Assembly (NCBI RefSeq): GCF_005518285.1
Contig: NZ_SJDU01000018.1
Coordinates: 1 to 13,638 of the forward strand
Direction: 5' to 3'
Source of the DNA: Brachyspira catarrhinii
Lineage (GTDB): Bacteria > Spirochaetota > Brachyspiria > Brachyspirales > Brachyspiraceae
DNA length: 13,638 bases
This document shows positions 1 through 9,871 of the stretch, one piece after another. Every line of letters starts with the position of its first letter. Position 1 is the stretch's first letter. Under the pieces are notes generated by a model. The model was not told where the DNA came from. It ran no database searches and worked only from the letters and a program-made list of their open reading frames with translations. The position numbers and the translations under genes are program-made.

Positions 1-50
1 TTCCTAAAAAACAAGAAGTTAAATTCGAGAAGAAGATAGAAATCGCATAA
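1..50 (+). CDS. C-terminal tail of an unidentified gene (partial)
   Basis: The third frame of the plus strand is open from the window edge to a TAA at 48-50 and encodes the tail PKKQEVKFEKKIEIA. A plus-strand terminator follows about 45 nt later, which supports a rightward gene ending here. The fragment is too short to name. Another frame also ends nearby, with a TAG at 37-39, so the reading frame itself is uncertain. The lysine- and glutamate-rich composition looks like an ordinary soluble C-terminus. Confidence 0.35.
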   Translation, partial: PKKQEVKFEKKIEIA

Positions 51-96
51 ACGGTTAAAGCTACGATAATACTTCAATTTAAACTCATATTATTAG

Positions 97-129
97 ACGC
101 ATGCTCTTTAAAAAGCGCATGCGTTTTTT
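97..129 (+). terminator. Rho-independent terminator of the upstream plus-strand gene
   Basis: ACGCATGC (97-104) pairs perfectly with GCATGCGT (117-124) around a 12-nt loop, and the stem runs into six T residues (124-129) and more T-rich sequence. The T tract follows the hairpin only on the plus strand, so it mainly stops rightward transcription. It lies between two convergent genes. It may also slow transcripts leaving argH, although no T tract follows in that direction. Confidence 0.75.
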
Positions 130-155
130 ATTTTTCTTAAATTATTAAATCATAA

Positions 156-1535
156 CTAATTAATTTTATTTCTTATATATTCAATTTGAGCTTTAACCGA
201 CTCTGGGGCGGGTCCGCCTTCGACTTTTCTTTGCATAACGCAAGTTTCAAGGTTTATCGCTTCGAATATATCTTCTTCAAATTTATTGGAAAATTCTTTA
301 TATTTTTCAATCGGCAAAGTTTCGAGAGTTAAATTATTTTCGATGCATAATCTGATAATCTCTCCCGTGATTTTATAAGCGTCTCTGAAAGGCATTCCTT
401 TTTTAACCAAATAATCGGCACAGTCTGTGGCGTTAATAAAACCTTTCGCCGCAGCTTCTCTCATATTTTCTGGAAATATAGTCATAGTTTCAATCATAGG
501 AATAAAAGCGTTTAGAGAAAGTTTAACCGTATCGATAGCGTCAAAAATAGCCTCTTTATCTTCCTGCATATCTTTATTGTAGGCAAGCGGAAGCCCTTTC
601 ATCATTATAAGAAGAGTATTCAAATCTCCGTAAACTCTTCCCGTTTTTCCTCTGATTAATTCCGTAATATCGGGATTCTTTTTTTGAGGCATGATGGACG
701 AACCCGTAGAATAAGCATCGTCAAGTTCTATAAATTTAAACTCCCAAGAATCCCACAAAATTATCTCTTCGGAAAATCTTGAAAGATGCATCATTAATAT
801 CGATAAATCGGAAGCCAGCTCTATACAAAAATCTCTGTCCGAAACGGCATCGAGAGAGTTTTGAGTAATTTCGTCAAATCCGAGCGCATCGCAAACCATC
901 CTCCTGTTTATAGGATAAGTCGTGGACGCCAAAGCACCGCTCCCCAAAGGCATAATATTTATTCTTTTATAAGCGTCTTTAAGCCTTTCCAAATCTCTTA
1001 AAAACATTTGCGAATAAGCCATAATATGATGAGCGAATGTTATCGGCTGGGCGCGTTGCAAATGAGTATAACCCGCCATAACGGTTTGAAGATTTTTTTC
1101 AGACAAATCGGTTAAAACTGTTATCAATTTTTTTATTAGGCTTTCGATTTCTTTAACTTCTTTTTTCAAATACATTCTTATATCGAGAGCCACTTGGTCG
1201 TTTCTCGAGCGCGCGGTGTGAAGTCGTTTTCCCGTATCGTCCAATCTCTTTGTAAGTTCTGTTTCTATAAAAGAATGAATATCTTCGGCATTAAAATCGA
1301 ATTCCAATTTTCCGCTTTCTATATCGGCGAGTATTCCTTTTAATCCTTCGACTATAGCCTTGCTTTCTTCCAAATCAATTATATTGCATTCGCCAAGCAT
1401 AGTTGCATGAGCGATAGAGCCTTCGATATCTTCTCTATACATTCTCGCATCGAACGAAATCGAAGAATTAAAATCGTTTACTCTTTTGTCGGTTTCTTTT
1501 GTAAATCTTCCCGCCCAGATTTTTTTATTATTCAT
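156..1535 (-). CDS. argH: Argininosuccinate lyase
   Basis: This 459-aa cytoplasmic enzyme of the fumarase/aspartase superfamily splits argininosuccinate into arginine and fumarate, the last step of arginine synthesis. Conserved regions are in order: the N-terminal WAGRF segment (7-11), [12 protein letters not shown] (108-119), [11 protein letters not shown] (154-164, with the conserved Thr-His pair), and the superfamily signature [12 protein letters not shown] (278-289), whose flexible loop carries the catalytic serine. Length is normal for the family (about 460 aa), and the protein looks intact. The start ATG lies only 2 nt after the argG stop. No Shine-Dalgarno sequence is visible before it, because the upstream bases are the A-rich end of argG. 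Translation is therefore probably coupled to argG. The stop codon is TAG at 156-158. Confidence 0.97.
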   Translation of the reverse strand: MNNKKIWAGRFTKETDKRVNDFNSSISFDARMYREDIEGSIAHATMLGECNIIDLEESKAIVEGLKGILADIESGKLEFDFNAEDIHSFIETELTKRLDDTGKRLHTARSRNDQVALDIRMYLKKEVKEIESLIKKLITVLTDLSEKNLQTVMAGYTHLQRAQPITFAHHIMAYSQMFLRDLERLKDAYKRINIMPLGSGALASTTYPINRRMVCDALGFDEITQNSLDAVSDRDFCIELASDLSILMMHLSRFSEEIILWDSWEFKFIELDDAYSTGSSIMPQKKNPDITELIRGKTGRVYGDLNTLLIMMKGLPLAYNKDMQEDKEAIFDAIDTVKLSLNAFIPMIETMTIFPENMREAAAKGFINATDCADYLVKKGMPFRDAYKITGEIIRLCIENNLTLETLPIEKYKEFSNKFEEDIFEAINLETCVMQRKVEGGPAPESVKAQIEYIRNKIN

Positions 1536-1537
1536 TA

Positions 1538-2782
1538 TTATTTTTTACTTTTGTTTTTATTCTTTATCTTTTTTTCCATATTTGCGCGAACTTTTACTGG
1601 AAGCCCGAAAAGATTAATAAATCCTACCGCGTCCGCTTGATTATATACATTGTCTTCTCCGAATGTTACAACCTCTTCATCATGAAGCGAATAAGGAGAT
1701 TTTACGCCTGCGTTTATTATATTTCCTTTATAAAGTTTGAGTTTAACTTCTCCAGTAACGGTTTTTTGAGTTTCGGTAAAAAACGCGCTCATTGCCTCTC
1801 TTAAAGGAGTAAACCATTGTCCGTTATAAACTATGTCGGCAAATTTAATAGCCAAATGCTGTTTGACTCTTAAAGTTTCTTTATCGAGAGTAATGCTTTC
1901 AAGGACTTCATGAGCATGATATAAAATTGTTCCGCCTGGAGTTTCGTAAATTCCTCTCGACTTCATTCCTACAAGACGATTTTCAACGATGTCGACAATT
2001 CCGATTCCGTTTTTTCCGCCGATTTTATTCAAAGCCTCCACCATTTCGACTCCGTTAAGTTTTTTACCGTTAAGAGTCGTTGGAATTCCTTTTTCAAAAC
2101 CAATCGTTATATAAGTCGGTTTATCGGGAGCTTGAATTGGAGAGACGCCCATTTCAAGAAAATTTTTCTTTTCGTATTGCGGTTCGTTCGCGGGATTTTC
2201 CAAATCGAGTCCTTCATGAGAGAGATGCCATAAATTTTTATCTTTAGAATAATTCGTTTCTCTATTTATTTTTAGCGGAATATTATGAGATTCCGCGTAT
2301 TCTATTTCCTGCTCTCGAGATTTTATATCCCAAACTCTCCAAGGAGCGATAATATCCAAATCGGGAGCGAAAGACTTGAAAGCGAGTTCGAATCTCACTT
2401 GGTCGTTTCCCTTTCCAGTGGCTCCATGACATAGAGCGTCCGCTTTTTCTTTAATCGCTATTTCCGCAATTCTTTTTGCGATTATAGGACGAGCGAAAGA
2501 AGTTCCGAGCAAATATTTATTTTCGTAAACCGCTCCAGCCTGAAGAGTTGGATAAACATATTTTTGAATAAACTCTTCTTTTAAATCTTCTATATAAAGT
2601 TTGGATGCGCCCGTTTTTATAGCTTTTTCTTTAAGTCCGTCAAGTTCCGTTCCCTGTCCGACATCTACCGAAACCGCTATAACTTCGCAATTATCGTAAT
2701 TTTCTTTAAGCCATGGAATTATAACGGAAGTGTCGAGTCCGCCAGAATAAGCCAAAACCACTTTTTTAATTTTTTTTGACAT
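1538..2782 (-). CDS. argG: Argininosuccinate synthase
   Basis: This 414-aa cytoplasmic enzyme joins citrulline and aspartate using ATP (to AMP and PPi) to give argininosuccinate, the substrate of ArgH encoded directly downstream. The N-terminus carries the nucleotide-binding loop of N-type ATP pyrophosphatases, [10 protein letters not shown] (11-20). [15 protein letters not shown] (118-132) is the citrulline/aspartate-binding signature. Length fits the family (about 400 aa), with a short lysine-rich tail at the C-terminus. The ATG at 2780-2782 is supported by a Shine-Dalgarno AGGGG at 2791-2795. An 80-nt gap with a promoter-like sequence separates it from carB, so argGH may be an independent two-gene unit. 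Confidence 0.97.
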   Translation of the reverse strand: MSKKIKKVVLAYSGGLDTSVIIPWLKENYDNCEVIAVSVDVGQGTELDGLKEKAIKTGASKLYIEDLKEEFIQKYVYPTLQAGAVYENKYLLGTSFARPIIAKRIAEIAIKEKADALCHGATGKGNDQVRFELAFKSFAPDLDIIAPWRVWDIKSREQEIEYAESHNIPLKINRETNYSKDKNLWHLSHEGLDLENPANEPQYEKKNFLEMGVSPIQAPDKPTYITIGFEKGIPTTLNGKKLNGVEMVEALNKIGGKNGIGIVDIVENRLVGMKSRGIYETPGGTILYHAHEVLESITLDKETLRVKQHLAIKFADIVYNGQWFTPLREAMSAFFTETQKTVTGEVKLKLYKGNIINAGVKSPYSLHDEEVVTFGEDNVYNQADAVGFINLFGLPVKVRANMEKKIKNKNKSKK

Positions 2783-2826
2783 AATTATTTCCCCTAATAA
2801 GTTTTTATTTTAAAATTAACTCTATT

Positions 2827-2854
2827 ATTATATAATATAAATTTATAAAATCAA
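2827..2854 (-). promoter_or_regulatory. Putative promoter of argGH
   Basis: On the minus strand, TTGATT (2849-2854) and a perfect TATAAT (2827-2832) are separated by 16 nt, within the 80-nt carB-argG gap. The predicted transcript would have a leader of about 38 nt before the argG ATG. The region is very AT-rich, so chance matches are possible. No convincing ArgR-type palindrome was seen next to it. Confidence 0.5.
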
Positions 2855-2862
2855 TTATCATA

Positions 2863-5800
2863 TCAAGTTACCGAAGCGATTGTGAAATTCATAGATTCAA
2901 TAACTTTAAGTAAAGCGTAAGCCGTATCGAGCGAGGTTAAGCATGGAATATTATTTTCCGCTGTCGCTCTTCGTAATTTCAAACTGTCGGTATGATTTTG
3001 ATTGTCGCTTTCTATCGTATTTACTACATAATCTACTTTTCCAAATCTTATAATATCGATTATATTTTCAAATTTACTTTCGTAGATTTTTGAAACTTCT
3101 TTAACATATAAATCGTTTCCTCTTAAAAAATCCGCAGTCCCTTTAGTGGCATAAATTCCGTATCCGATTGCAAAAAATCTTTTTGCCAAATCTAACGCTT
3201 CTTTTTTATGATTATCCGATATTGTAAGCAAGATATTTCCATGAAGGGGAATTCTCATTCCGCTTGCAACCAAAGCCTTATATAAAGCCTTTTCAAAATT
3301 AATATCGAATCCCAAAGCTTCGCCCGTGCTTTTCATTTCGGGACCGAGTAAAGTGTCAACGCTCGTAAGTTTCGCAAAAGAAAAAACGGGAGCTTTAACA
3401 AAAACTTTATCTCTTTCTTTCAAATACAAATTTTTATAACCTTGTTCTTTGAGAGATTTTCCCAATATGCACATAGTCGCAATATTCGCCATTTGTATAT
3501 TTGTTATCTTGCTTAAAAACGGAACGGTTCTACTGCTTCTTGGATTTACCTCCAACACATAAACATTTTCGTTTCTATCGACTATAAATTGTATATTGTA
3601 AAGCCCGATAAAATTGAAACCTTTTCCGATTCTTCCCGTGTATTCTATTATTTTGTCTTTAACTTTTTTTGAAATAGTTTGAGTCGGATAAACGCTTATA
3701 GAATCGCCCGAATGTATTCCCGCTCTTTCCACATGTTCCATAATACCCGGGATAAATATATTGTTTTTGCTGTCCGCTATCGCGTCCGTTTCGACTTCTT
3801 TGCCGATTATATATTTGTCTATAAGTATAGGAGCTTTATTGCTTATCTCTTTAACCGCGCTCGCCATATATTTTTTTAACGCTTCATCGTTATTTACTAT
3901 TTCCATAGCGCGTCCGCCCAAAACATAACTCGGACGAACCAAAACGGGATAGCCGATTTTTTGAGCTATTATAAGCGCTTCTTTCACTGTAAAAGCCGTC
4001 TCTCCCATCGGTTGAGGAATATTCAATTTTTTAAGTGTCTTTTCAAATTCATGTCTGTCTTCCGCTTTATTAATATTTTCAAGCGAAGTTCCAAGAATTT
4101 TTACATTATGTTGAACCAATTTTTCCGCCAAATTAATCGCCGTTTGTCCGCCGAATTGAACTATAACGCCTATAGGTTTTTCAAGTTCTATTATATGCAT
4201 CACATCTTCAATAGTTAGAGGCTCGAAATAAAGTTTATCTGAAATTGAAAAATCCGTTGATACGGTTTCGGGATTATTATTTATTACAATCGCCTCGTAT
4301 CCCGCTTTTCTGATAGTCATAACCGAGTGAACGGTAGAATAATCGAATTCTATTCCCTGTCCTATCCTTATCGGTCCCGCCCCTAAAACTATAACGCTTT
4401 CTCTTTCGCTTTTATGAGATTCGTTTTCCGTTTCGTAAGTGGAATAAAAATAAGGAGTTTCGCTTTCAAATTCTCCCGCGCATGTATCGACCATTTTATA
4501 AACGGGAATTATATTGTTTTTTATTCTCAAATCGTAAATTTCTTTTTCTTCGACATTCCAATTTCTCGCTATATATCCGTCCGAAAATCCATGTTTTTTG
4601 CATTCTTTCAAAACTTCGATGTTCATAATATTCGATTTTAATTTTTTTTCCAAATCGATTATATTTTTTATATAATTTAAAAAGAATCTGTCGATACGCG
4701 TTATTTTAATGATATTCTCTAAACCTTCGCCTCTTCTTATAAGTTCGGCTATTATAAACATTCTTAAATCGTCTCTTCGCTCTATTCTCTCCCATAATTT
4801 TTTTGTCGTATATTCGGACAAATCTTTATTTTCTATATGGTCGCATTTTATTTCAAGCGAACGAACGGCTTTCAAAAAAGATTCTTCAAAATTTCTTCCA
4901 ATGCTCATAACCTCGCCCGTAGCTTTCATTTGAGTCCCAAGCTGTCTGTCGGCGTTTGGAAATTTATCGAATGGAAGACGCGGAAATTTTGTAACTATAT
5001 AATCAATCGAAGGCTCGAAACATGCGAAGCTTTTTTTTGTAATCGGATTAAGTATTTCGTCCAAAGTCATTCCAACGGCTATTTTTGCGCTTATTTTTGC
5101 AATCGGATAACCCGTAGCCTTGCTTGCAAGCGCACTCGAACGCGAAACTCTCGGATTAACTTCTATAATATAATAATTAAAACTATTCGGGTCGAGAGCT
5201 ATTTGAACATTACAGCCTCCGCAAATTTTCAATGCTCTTATTATTTTTAAACTTGCGTTTCTTAAAGTTTGATTTTCCACATCGCTTAAAGTTTGACAAG
5301 GAGCGACAACTATGCTATCTCCCGTATGTATTCCCACAGGGTCGACATTTTCCATATTGCATACCACTATAGCGTTATCGTTATTGTCTCGCATCACTTC
5401 GTATTCTATTTCTTTATAACCCGCGATACTTTTTTCAACCAAACATTCTCCAACGGGGCTAATTTTTAATCCCGTTTCGCAGATTTCAATAAGTTCTTTT
5501 TCGTTTCTGGCAAATCCTCCTCCCGTGCCTCCGAGCGTGTAGGCGGGGCGAACTACCAAATGATAACCGATTTTATTTGCAAATTCCAAAGCTTCTTCGA
5601 CTTTACGAATTATGACGCTTTCTGGGACGGGTTCGTTTATTTTATTCATCAATTCTTTGAAAAGCTGTCTGTCTTCGGCACAATTAATGGCGTTCAAATC
5701 CGTTCCTAAAATTTCAATATTATTTTCTTTTAAGATTCCCGAGTTTGCAAGTTCAACGACTAAATTGAGTCCCGTTTGTCCTCCCAACGAGCCTAAAATC

Positions 5801-6054
5801 GCTTGAGGACGCTCTTTATAAATTATTCTTTTTGCAAAATCGAAATTTATCGGCTCTATATATATTTTGTCGGCGATTGCGCTGTCCGTCATTATTGTCG
5901 CGGGATTAGAATTGATTAAAACGACTTGATAGCCTTCTTCTTTAAGAGATTGGCATGCTTGAGTTCCCGCATAATCGAATTCCGCCGCCTGTCCTATAAC
6001 TATAGGTCCCGAGCCTATAACCAATATTTTTTCTATATCGCTTCTTTTAGGCAT
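2863..6054 (-). CDS. carB: Carbamoyl-phosphate synthase large subunit
   Basis: This 1063-aa subunit makes carbamoyl phosphate from bicarbonate, ammonia (from the CarA glutaminase) and two ATP, for arginine and pyrimidine synthesis. It shows the expected internal duplication. The first ATP-grasp half starts with [18 protein letters not shown] (13-30) and has the loop LGGTGGG (174-180). The second half restarts at [18 protein letters not shown] (556-573) with [11 protein letters not shown] (707-717). The oligomerisation segment lies between them. The C-terminal MGS-like allosteric domain (about 938-1055) keeps the ATKGTADFL (969-977) and VVNT (1010-1013) motifs that contact nucleotide effectors in E. 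coli CarB. The length is close to the 1073 aa of E. coli. The ATG overlaps the carA stop by 8 nt and has its own Shine-Dalgarno, AAGAGGA (6061-6067), inside carA. The stop codon is TGA at 2863-2865. Confidence 0.98.
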   Translation of the reverse strand: MPKRSDIEKILVIGSGPIVIGQAAEFDYAGTQACQSLKEEGYQVVLINSNPATIMTDSAIADKIYIEPINFDFAKRIIYKERPQAILGSLGGQTGLNLVVELANSGILKENNIEILGTDLNAINCAEDRQLFKELMNKINEPVPESVIIRKVEEALEFANKIGYHLVVRPAYTLGGTGGGFARNEKELIEICETGLKISPVGECLVEKSIAGYKEIEYEVMRDNNDNAIVVCNMENVDPVGIHTGDSIVVAPCQTLSDVENQTLRNASLKIIRALKICGGCNVQIALDPNSFNYYIIEVNPRVSRSSALASKATGYPIAKISAKIAVGMTLDEILNPITKKSFACFEPSIDYIVTKFPRLPFDKFPNADRQLGTQMKATGEVMSIGRNFEESFLKAVRSLEIKCDHIENKDLSEYTTKKLWERIERRDDLRMFIIAELIRRGEGLENIIKITRIDRFFLNYIKNIIDLEKKLKSNIMNIEVLKECKKHGFSDGYIARNWNVEEKEIYDLRIKNNIIPVYKMVDTCAGEFESETPYFYSTYETENESHKSERESVIVLGAGPIRIGQGIEFDYSTVHSVMTIRKAGYEAIVINNNPETVSTDFSISDKLYFEPLTIEDVMHIIELEKPIGVIVQFGGQTAINLAEKLVQHNVKILGTSLENINKAEDRHEFEKTLKKLNIPQPMGETAFTVKEALIIAQKIGYPVLVRPSYVLGGRAMEIVNNDEALKKYMASAVKEISNKAPILIDKYIIGKEVETDAIADSKNNIFIPGIMEHVERAGIHSGDSISVYPTQTISKKVKDKIIEYTGRIGKGFNFIGLYNIQFIVDRNENVYVLEVNPRSSRTVPFLSKITNIQMANIATMCILGKSLKEQGYKNLYLKERDKVFVKAPVFSFAKLTSVDTLLGPEMKSTGEALGFDINFEKALYKALVASGMRIPLHGNILLTISDNHKKEALDLAKRFFAIGYGIYATKGTADFLRGNDLYVKEVSKIYESKFENIIDIIRFGKVDYVVNTIESDNQNHTDSLKLRRATAENNIPCLTSLDTAYALLKVIESMNFTIASVT

Positions 6055-7135
6055 TTTTAATCCTCTTATTATTTTTATTCATTAAATTAATAAAGTCATC
6101 GAATAAATATTTACAATCTTCGGGACCGGGACTCGCTTCGGGATGATATTGAACGGAAAAGACTGGATATTTTTTATGTTTCACTCCCTCGCAACTTCCG
6201 TCATTTAAAGATATATGAGTCAATATTAAATTCGTTTTACTTAAACTTTCTATTTCTACGGCAAAACTATGATTTTGACTCGTTATCGCCACTTTATTTG
6301 TAGCCAAATCTTTTACGGGATGATTTCCGCCTCTATGCCCGAATCTCAATTTTATCGTGTTGGCTCCGCAGGCTAAACTTATAATTTGATGTCCCAAACA
6401 GATTCCGAATATTGGGATTTTTCCGATTAATTTTTTAACTATTTTTATAGACTCGGGAATATCTTTTGGATTGCCCGGTCCGTTTGAAAGCATTATTCCG
6501 TCTGGATTTAAATTAAGTATTTCTTCGGCGGAAGTGTCGTAAGGAACAACCGTCAAATCGCAATTTCTTTTACTTAACTCTCTTATTATTCCAAGTTTCG
6601 CTCCGTAATCGATTAAAACTACTTTTTTTCCTTTGTTTGGTATCGGATAGGCTTTTTGCGTGGAAACTCTTTTTACATAATCTCTCGCGTAGGGAGTATT
6701 TTTTAACATTTCTACTATTTCGTCTTTATTTTCCAAAGTGTCGGACATTATCGCTTTTATAGTTCCAATCTCTCTTATTTTTTTCGTTATCGCTCTCGTG
6801 TCGATTTTTTCGATTCCAGCTATTCCTTTAAGTTTAAGAAAATCGTCCAAATTATATATGCTTCTAAAATTATTCGGTTCTTTGCAAGCCTCTTTGACTA
6901 CAAAACCGAATATTGCGGGATTCAAACTTTCAAAATCGTCTCTGTTTATTCCATAATTTCCAATTAAGGGATAAGTCATAACGGCTATTTGTCCGCAGTA
7001 TGACAAGTCCGATAATGTTTCCTGATAGCCCGTCATCGAAGTATTGAAGACAATTTCTCCGATTCTAAAATTATCCGAACCGAAACCTTCGCCTTCGTAA
7101 TGACTTCCGTCTTCGAGTATTAAATATCTTTTCAA
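6047..7135 (-). CDS. carA: Carbamoyl-phosphate synthase small (glutaminase) subunit
   Basis: This 362-aa subunit hydrolyses glutamine and channels ammonia to CarB. The N-terminal CarA-specific domain includes [10 protein letters not shown] (30-39) and LIGNYGIN (57-64). The C-terminal class I glutamine amidotransferase domain has the nucleophile in GICLGHQ (Cys246) and the His/Glu of the triad in YHPEA (His331, Glu333). All catalytic residues are present and the length is typical. The ATG at 7133-7135 follows a Shine-Dalgarno AGGAAGA (7141-7147). It overlaps carB by 8 nt, so the two subunits are probably made in equal amounts by coupled translation. A terminator hairpin lies 57 nt upstream of its start. 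carA therefore either has its own promoter after the hairpin or is reached by read-through. Confidence 0.97.
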   Translation of the reverse strand: MKRYLILEDGSHYEGEGFGSDNFRIGEIVFNTSMTGYQETLSDLSYCGQIAVMTYPLIGNYGINRDDFESLNPAIFGFVVKEACKEPNNFRSIYNLDDFLKLKGIAGIEKIDTRAITKKIREIGTIKAIMSDTLENKDEIVEMLKNTPYARDYVKRVSTQKAYPIPNKGKKVVLIDYGAKLGIIRELSKRNCDLTVVPYDTSAEEILNLNPDGIMLSNGPGNPKDIPESIKIVKKLIGKIPIFGICLGHQIISLACGANTIKLRFGHRGGNHPVKDLATNKVAITSQNHSFAVEIESLSKTNLILTHISLNDGSCEGVKHKKYPVFSVQYHPEASPGPEDCKYLFDDFINLMNKNNKRIKNA

Positions 7136-7192
7136 TTTCTTCTTCCTAATTTTTTACTTTATATTTTATAATTTTTATTTATTTTATAAATT

Positions 7193-7237
7193 AAAAAAAA
7201 GATTGACAATTAATGAAAACATTAATTTATCAATCTT
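7193..7237 (-). terminator. Strong minus-strand terminator between OTC and carA
   Basis: The arms 7199-7215 and 7220-7237 form two 8-bp blocks (AAGATTGA/TCAATCTT and AATTAATG/CATTAATT) split by a tiny bulge, around an AAAA loop. On the minus strand the hairpin runs into a T tract that reads as eight A residues on plus (7193-7200). It fits a terminator for the OTC gene, whose stop lies 113 nt upstream. Because it precedes carA by only about 57 nt, it could also act as a carAB attenuator. Confidence 0.8.
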
Positions 7238-7313
7238 ATTATCTTTCGACTTTAGTTTTTTATTAATATTATTATAAATCATTTTAACGACTTTTTATTT
7301 TTTGTTTCGGTTA

Positions 7314-7342
7314 AGTATAATATATATATGATTTTATTGCAA
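7314..7342 (-). promoter_or_regulatory. Possible promoter between OTC and carA
   Basis: On the minus strand, TTGCAA (7337-7342) and TATACT (7314-7319) are spaced by 17 nt, just after the OTC stop codon. Transcription from here would produce a leader of about 170 nt containing the hairpin at 7199-7237 before carA, an attenuator-like layout. The -35 has two mismatches to consensus and the region is AT-rich, so this is tentative. Confidence 0.3.
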
Positions 7343-7349
7343 TAATTTT

Positions 7350-8348
7350 TTATATATTTCCAATAGTCGCTACCATAACGGCTTTAATAGTATGCATTCT
7401 ATTTTCTGCTTCGTCAAACACTTTAGAATATTTGCTTAAAAATACTTCGTTTGTTACTTCCATTTCTTTGAGTCCGAATTTTTTATGAATATCTATTGCG
7501 GTAGCGGTATTTAAATCATGAAACGAAGGCAAACAATGTAAGAAAATAACATCGGGATTATTTGTCTTTTTTATCATATCCATATTTACCTGATAAGGTT
7601 TGAGTAATTTTATACGCTCTTCAAACATAGCTTCTTCTCCCATCGAAACCCAAACATCAGTATAAATAACGTCCGCATTTTTCACATCGTCTACATTTTC
7701 GCTAAAATTAATAGAAGCTCCCGTATCTTTAGCCACATCTTTCATTTCTTTTATAAGCGAATCGGAACTCCATAATTCTTTAGGAGCGATACTCCAAAAT
7801 TCCATTCCCATTTTAGCCGCTCCAATCATAAGAGAATTACCCATATTATTTCTGGCATCTCCCACATAGACAAATTTAACTTTGTTGAATGGTTTTGGAA
7901 CATATTCTTTTACGGTTAAGAAGTCCGCTAATATTTGCGTAGGATGATATAAATCTGTTAGTCCATTCCACACTGGAACTCCAGAATATTTAGCCAAAGC
8001 CTCTACTGTTTCTTGTTTAAAACCTCTAAATTCTATTCCGTCATAGAATCTACCTAATACTTTAGCCGTATCTTCAATAGATTCCTTTTTTCCCATTTGG
8101 CTATCGTTTGAACCTAAAAAAGTTACGCAACCGCCTTCATCCATCGTGGCGACTTCAAAAGCGCATCTCGTTCTTGTGGAAGTTTTTTCAAATAGAAGGA
8201 CAATATTTTTTCCATCCAATAAATTTCCTTTTATTCCCGCTCTTTTTTTAGTCTTCAAATCGGACGCTAAATTAAGCAAATAATGAATTTCATCTGGAGT
8301 AAAATCTTTAAGCGTTAAAAAACTTCTTCCTTTTAAATTTACAGGCAT
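7350..8348 (-). CDS. argF: Ornithine carbamoyltransferase
   Basis: This 332-aa cytoplasmic enzyme transfers the carbamoyl group from carbamoyl phosphate to ornithine, giving citrulline. The carbamoyl-phosphate loop STRTR is at 57-61. HPTQ (135-138) and the ornithine-side motifs DVWVSMG (231-237) and HCLP (271-274) are all intact. It belongs to the long form (about 330 aa) shared by E. coli ArgF/ArgI and catabolic ArcB, so sequence alone does not settle direction. The neighbours carAB, argG and argH, and the absence of arcA or arcC here, favour biosynthesis; arcB is the alternative symbol. The ATG at 8346-8348 has a Shine-Dalgarno AGGAGA (8355-8360). The gene has its own promoter-like sequence and a downstream terminator, so it is probably transcribed alone. 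Confidence 0.96.
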   Translation of the reverse strand: MPVNLKGRSFLTLKDFTPDEIHYLLNLASDLKTKKRAGIKGNLLDGKNIVLLFEKTSTRTRCAFEVATMDEGGCVTFLGSNDSQMGKKESIEDTAKVLGRFYDGIEFRGFKQETVEALAKYSGVPVWNGLTDLYHPTQILADFLTVKEYVPKPFNKVKFVYVGDARNNMGNSLMIGAAKMGMEFWSIAPKELWSSDSLIKEMKDVAKDTGASINFSENVDDVKNADVIYTDVWVSMGEEAMFEERIKLLKPYQVNMDMIKKTNNPDVIFLHCLPSFHDLNTATAIDIHKKFGLKEMEVTNEVFLSKYSKVFDEAENRMHTIKAVMVATIGNI

Positions 8349-8403
8349 TTTTAATCTCCTATGTTATTCTTAATTTTCAATAAAAGTTTTTATTATATTA
8401 AAT

Positions 8404-8430
8404 ATTATATTTTAGTAAATAGTAAGTCAA
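8404..8430 (-). promoter_or_regulatory. Putative promoter of the OTC gene
   Basis: On the minus strand, TTGACT (8425-8430) is followed after 15 nt by TATAAT (8404-8409). A 17-nt spacer to TAATAT is also possible. This gives a leader of about 50 nt before the ATG at 8348. It lies just after the grdB terminator, as expected for a new transcription unit. Confidence 0.5.
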
Positions 8431-8468
8431 TAGAAATAAAATTATTAAATTAAAAAATTTACAATAAT

Positions 8469-8516
8469 AAAAAACCGTCCATATACTTATAAAAATATGT
8501 GGACGGTTATTTTTTT
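8469..8516. terminator. Terminator after grdB, possibly bidirectional
   Basis: AACCGTCCA (8473-8481) pairs perfectly with TGGACGGTT (8500-8508). On the minus strand the stem is followed by six T residues (A on plus, 8469-8474), which ends the grd transcript about 20 nt after the grdB stop. On the plus strand seven T residues (8510-8516) follow, so the hairpin could work both ways. It is one of the most GC-rich stems in the intergenic sequence of the window. Confidence 0.85.
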
Positions 8517-8526
8517 CTAATATTAA

Positions 8527-9834
8527 TTATTCAAATACCGTTTGCTCTTCCACTTCGGTTTGCAAAGCTTTTAAAGCTCTTTCAACCATTTTTCGTCTTA
8601 TTTTTTTGCTGGTTTCCTCGCCTAAAGGAGGATTACCTAAAGGATAAGGAATACCAACGCCCGGAATAATTCTATTAGCTCCGATAGTTAATGATATAGG
8701 AACTACGGTTGCAATATGAACTACAGGAATTCCAGCTCGTTCAATTTCTTTTACCATCGTTGCGCCGCAACGAGTGCAAGTTCCTCAGGTTGAAGTCAAT
8801 ATAACGGCTTGAACTCCGTCAGCCAATAATTTTGGAACAAAATCTTCTCCGAAATGTTTCGCATTACCCGTTGATGTTCCCGTTCCAGTGGTAGTTATAA
8901 AATAATCGGCTAACTCTCCTATACCGCCTTCAGCCTCTATCTCTCTCATAACATCTAAAGGTATAACCAAATTAGGATTTTTCAAAACAAAAGCTCTGTC
9001 ATATCCTCCATGAACTGTCATAAACTCCTTAGGGTCCATAGCTTTTTTACCTTTGATGCTATAAACTCCATATTTAGTGGCGCTTGAACTTTCTATTCTA
9101 TCTGGATTACCTACGGGAACTATGCCTCCAGAAGTAACGAAAGCTACTTTTGTTTTTGTAATATCTTTTATAGCTTTTGCAGGAGCGACTTTATCAAAAT
9201 AAGGCATAGGGTATTCGGTTTCAACTTTTTCGCCTTTTATTTTTCTTACCAATAAATCAACGGCTCTCGTAGAACCTCTAACTTCATTGAAGTAATTAAC
9301 CCTTATTCCTCTTTCAAAATATCCTTCAACCGAAGGAGCTAAAATCTCTTCACCATTAACTAATTTTTTAGATAATGCGGCGACTTTAGGAATTGTATTT
9401 CGCATATCTGCGGCGGAATCCTTCGTTTCTATTATATATAAATCCTTACGATACATATCAACGCCCGGATTTTCCTTATACATAGCCGTAATAACGGGGA
9501 TTTTAAAATGTTCCTCAACGGCTACGCAAATTCCTCCGCAAGCGACTCCATAACGACCTGCATTGAAAGCTGGACCCGCTATAAATAAATCTGGTTTAAA
9601 TTCTTCCATCATTTTTATTATAGTGGTTTTAGCCTCTTCAAGATGTTCTCCAAAATAATTATCTCCGCATATAACGGTTGCTACTATTTCATAATCATCT
9701 CCAAGACTTTTTTCTAAAGCGGCGCCTGGTCCTATTTTTTCTTTTCTAATTTCAGGCGGAATACCTGCTTTTTCTTCTCCGCCTATTCCAGCAAAAAACT
9801 GATTCATATAATGAATAACTTTTTTCTTACCCAT
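8527..9834 (-). CDS. grdB: Glycine reductase protein B, selenoprotein subunit GrdB (in-frame UGA = Sec)
   Basis: GrdB is the selenocysteine subunit of protein B. It accepts glycine as a Schiff base on the pyruvoyl group of GrdE and helps pass the carboxymethyl group to selenoprotein A, which leads to acetyl phosphate. The gene must be read as one 435-residue protein. Codons 1-349 are open, then TGA at 8785-8787 (residue 350), and the same frame continues to TAA at 8527-8529. Around the TGA the protein reads ILTST-U-GTCTRCGATMVKEIE, giving the family's UxxCxxC redox motif (U350, C353, C356). Length and Sec position match the Clostridial-type GrdB I recall (436 aa, Sec350). The ATG has a Shine-Dalgarno AAGGAGAA (9843-9850). 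It lies 37 nt after grdE and ends just before a terminator. A conventional gene caller would split it in two. The paralogues GrdF (sarcosine) and GrdH (betaine) are less likely but not excluded. Confidence 0.95.
8758..8772 (-). promoter_or_regulatory. SECIS-like hairpin for selenocysteine insertion in grdB
   Basis: Starting 13 nt after the TGA, the minus-strand mRNA contains CGTTGC-GGC-GCAACG: a perfect 6-bp stem (8767-8772 with 8758-8763) and a G-containing loop (8764-8766). A flanking U-A pair can extend it by one. Bacterial SECIS elements are short stem-loops placed directly downstream of the UGA and bound by SelB, so position and loop guanines fit. Such elements vary widely outside the enterobacteria, so function is inferred. 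Confidence 0.6.
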
Positions 9835-9871
9835 ATTAAATATTCTCCTTAAAATCGTTTATTAACTTTAA

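Noticed and set aside
4837..5250. A 137-codon plus-strand reading frame inside carB
   Set aside because: It is antisense to strongly conserved CarB sequence and its product has no recognisable domain. The other plus-strand frames in 1407-11506 and 11786-12001 are likewise antisense shadows of real genes.
7207..7228. An ArgR (ARG box) operator
   Set aside because: The AATTAATG-AAAA-CATTAATT palindrome does not match the TGAAT-N4-ATTCA pattern, and it is fully explained as the upper stem of the terminator.
7184..7282. A 32-codon minus-strand frame through the OTC-carA terminator (possible leader peptide)
   Set aside because: It has no Shine-Dalgarno, has biased A/T-rich codons, and shows no run of regulatory codons such as arginine. 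It most likely arises by chance in AT-rich DNA.
8527..8757. A separate 76-residue gene downstream of a truncated GrdB
   Set aside because: It is in the same frame as grdB, has no ribosome site of its own, and continues GrdB across the TGA with conserved sequence. It is the C-terminal end of one selenoprotein, not a second gene or a pseudogene fragment.
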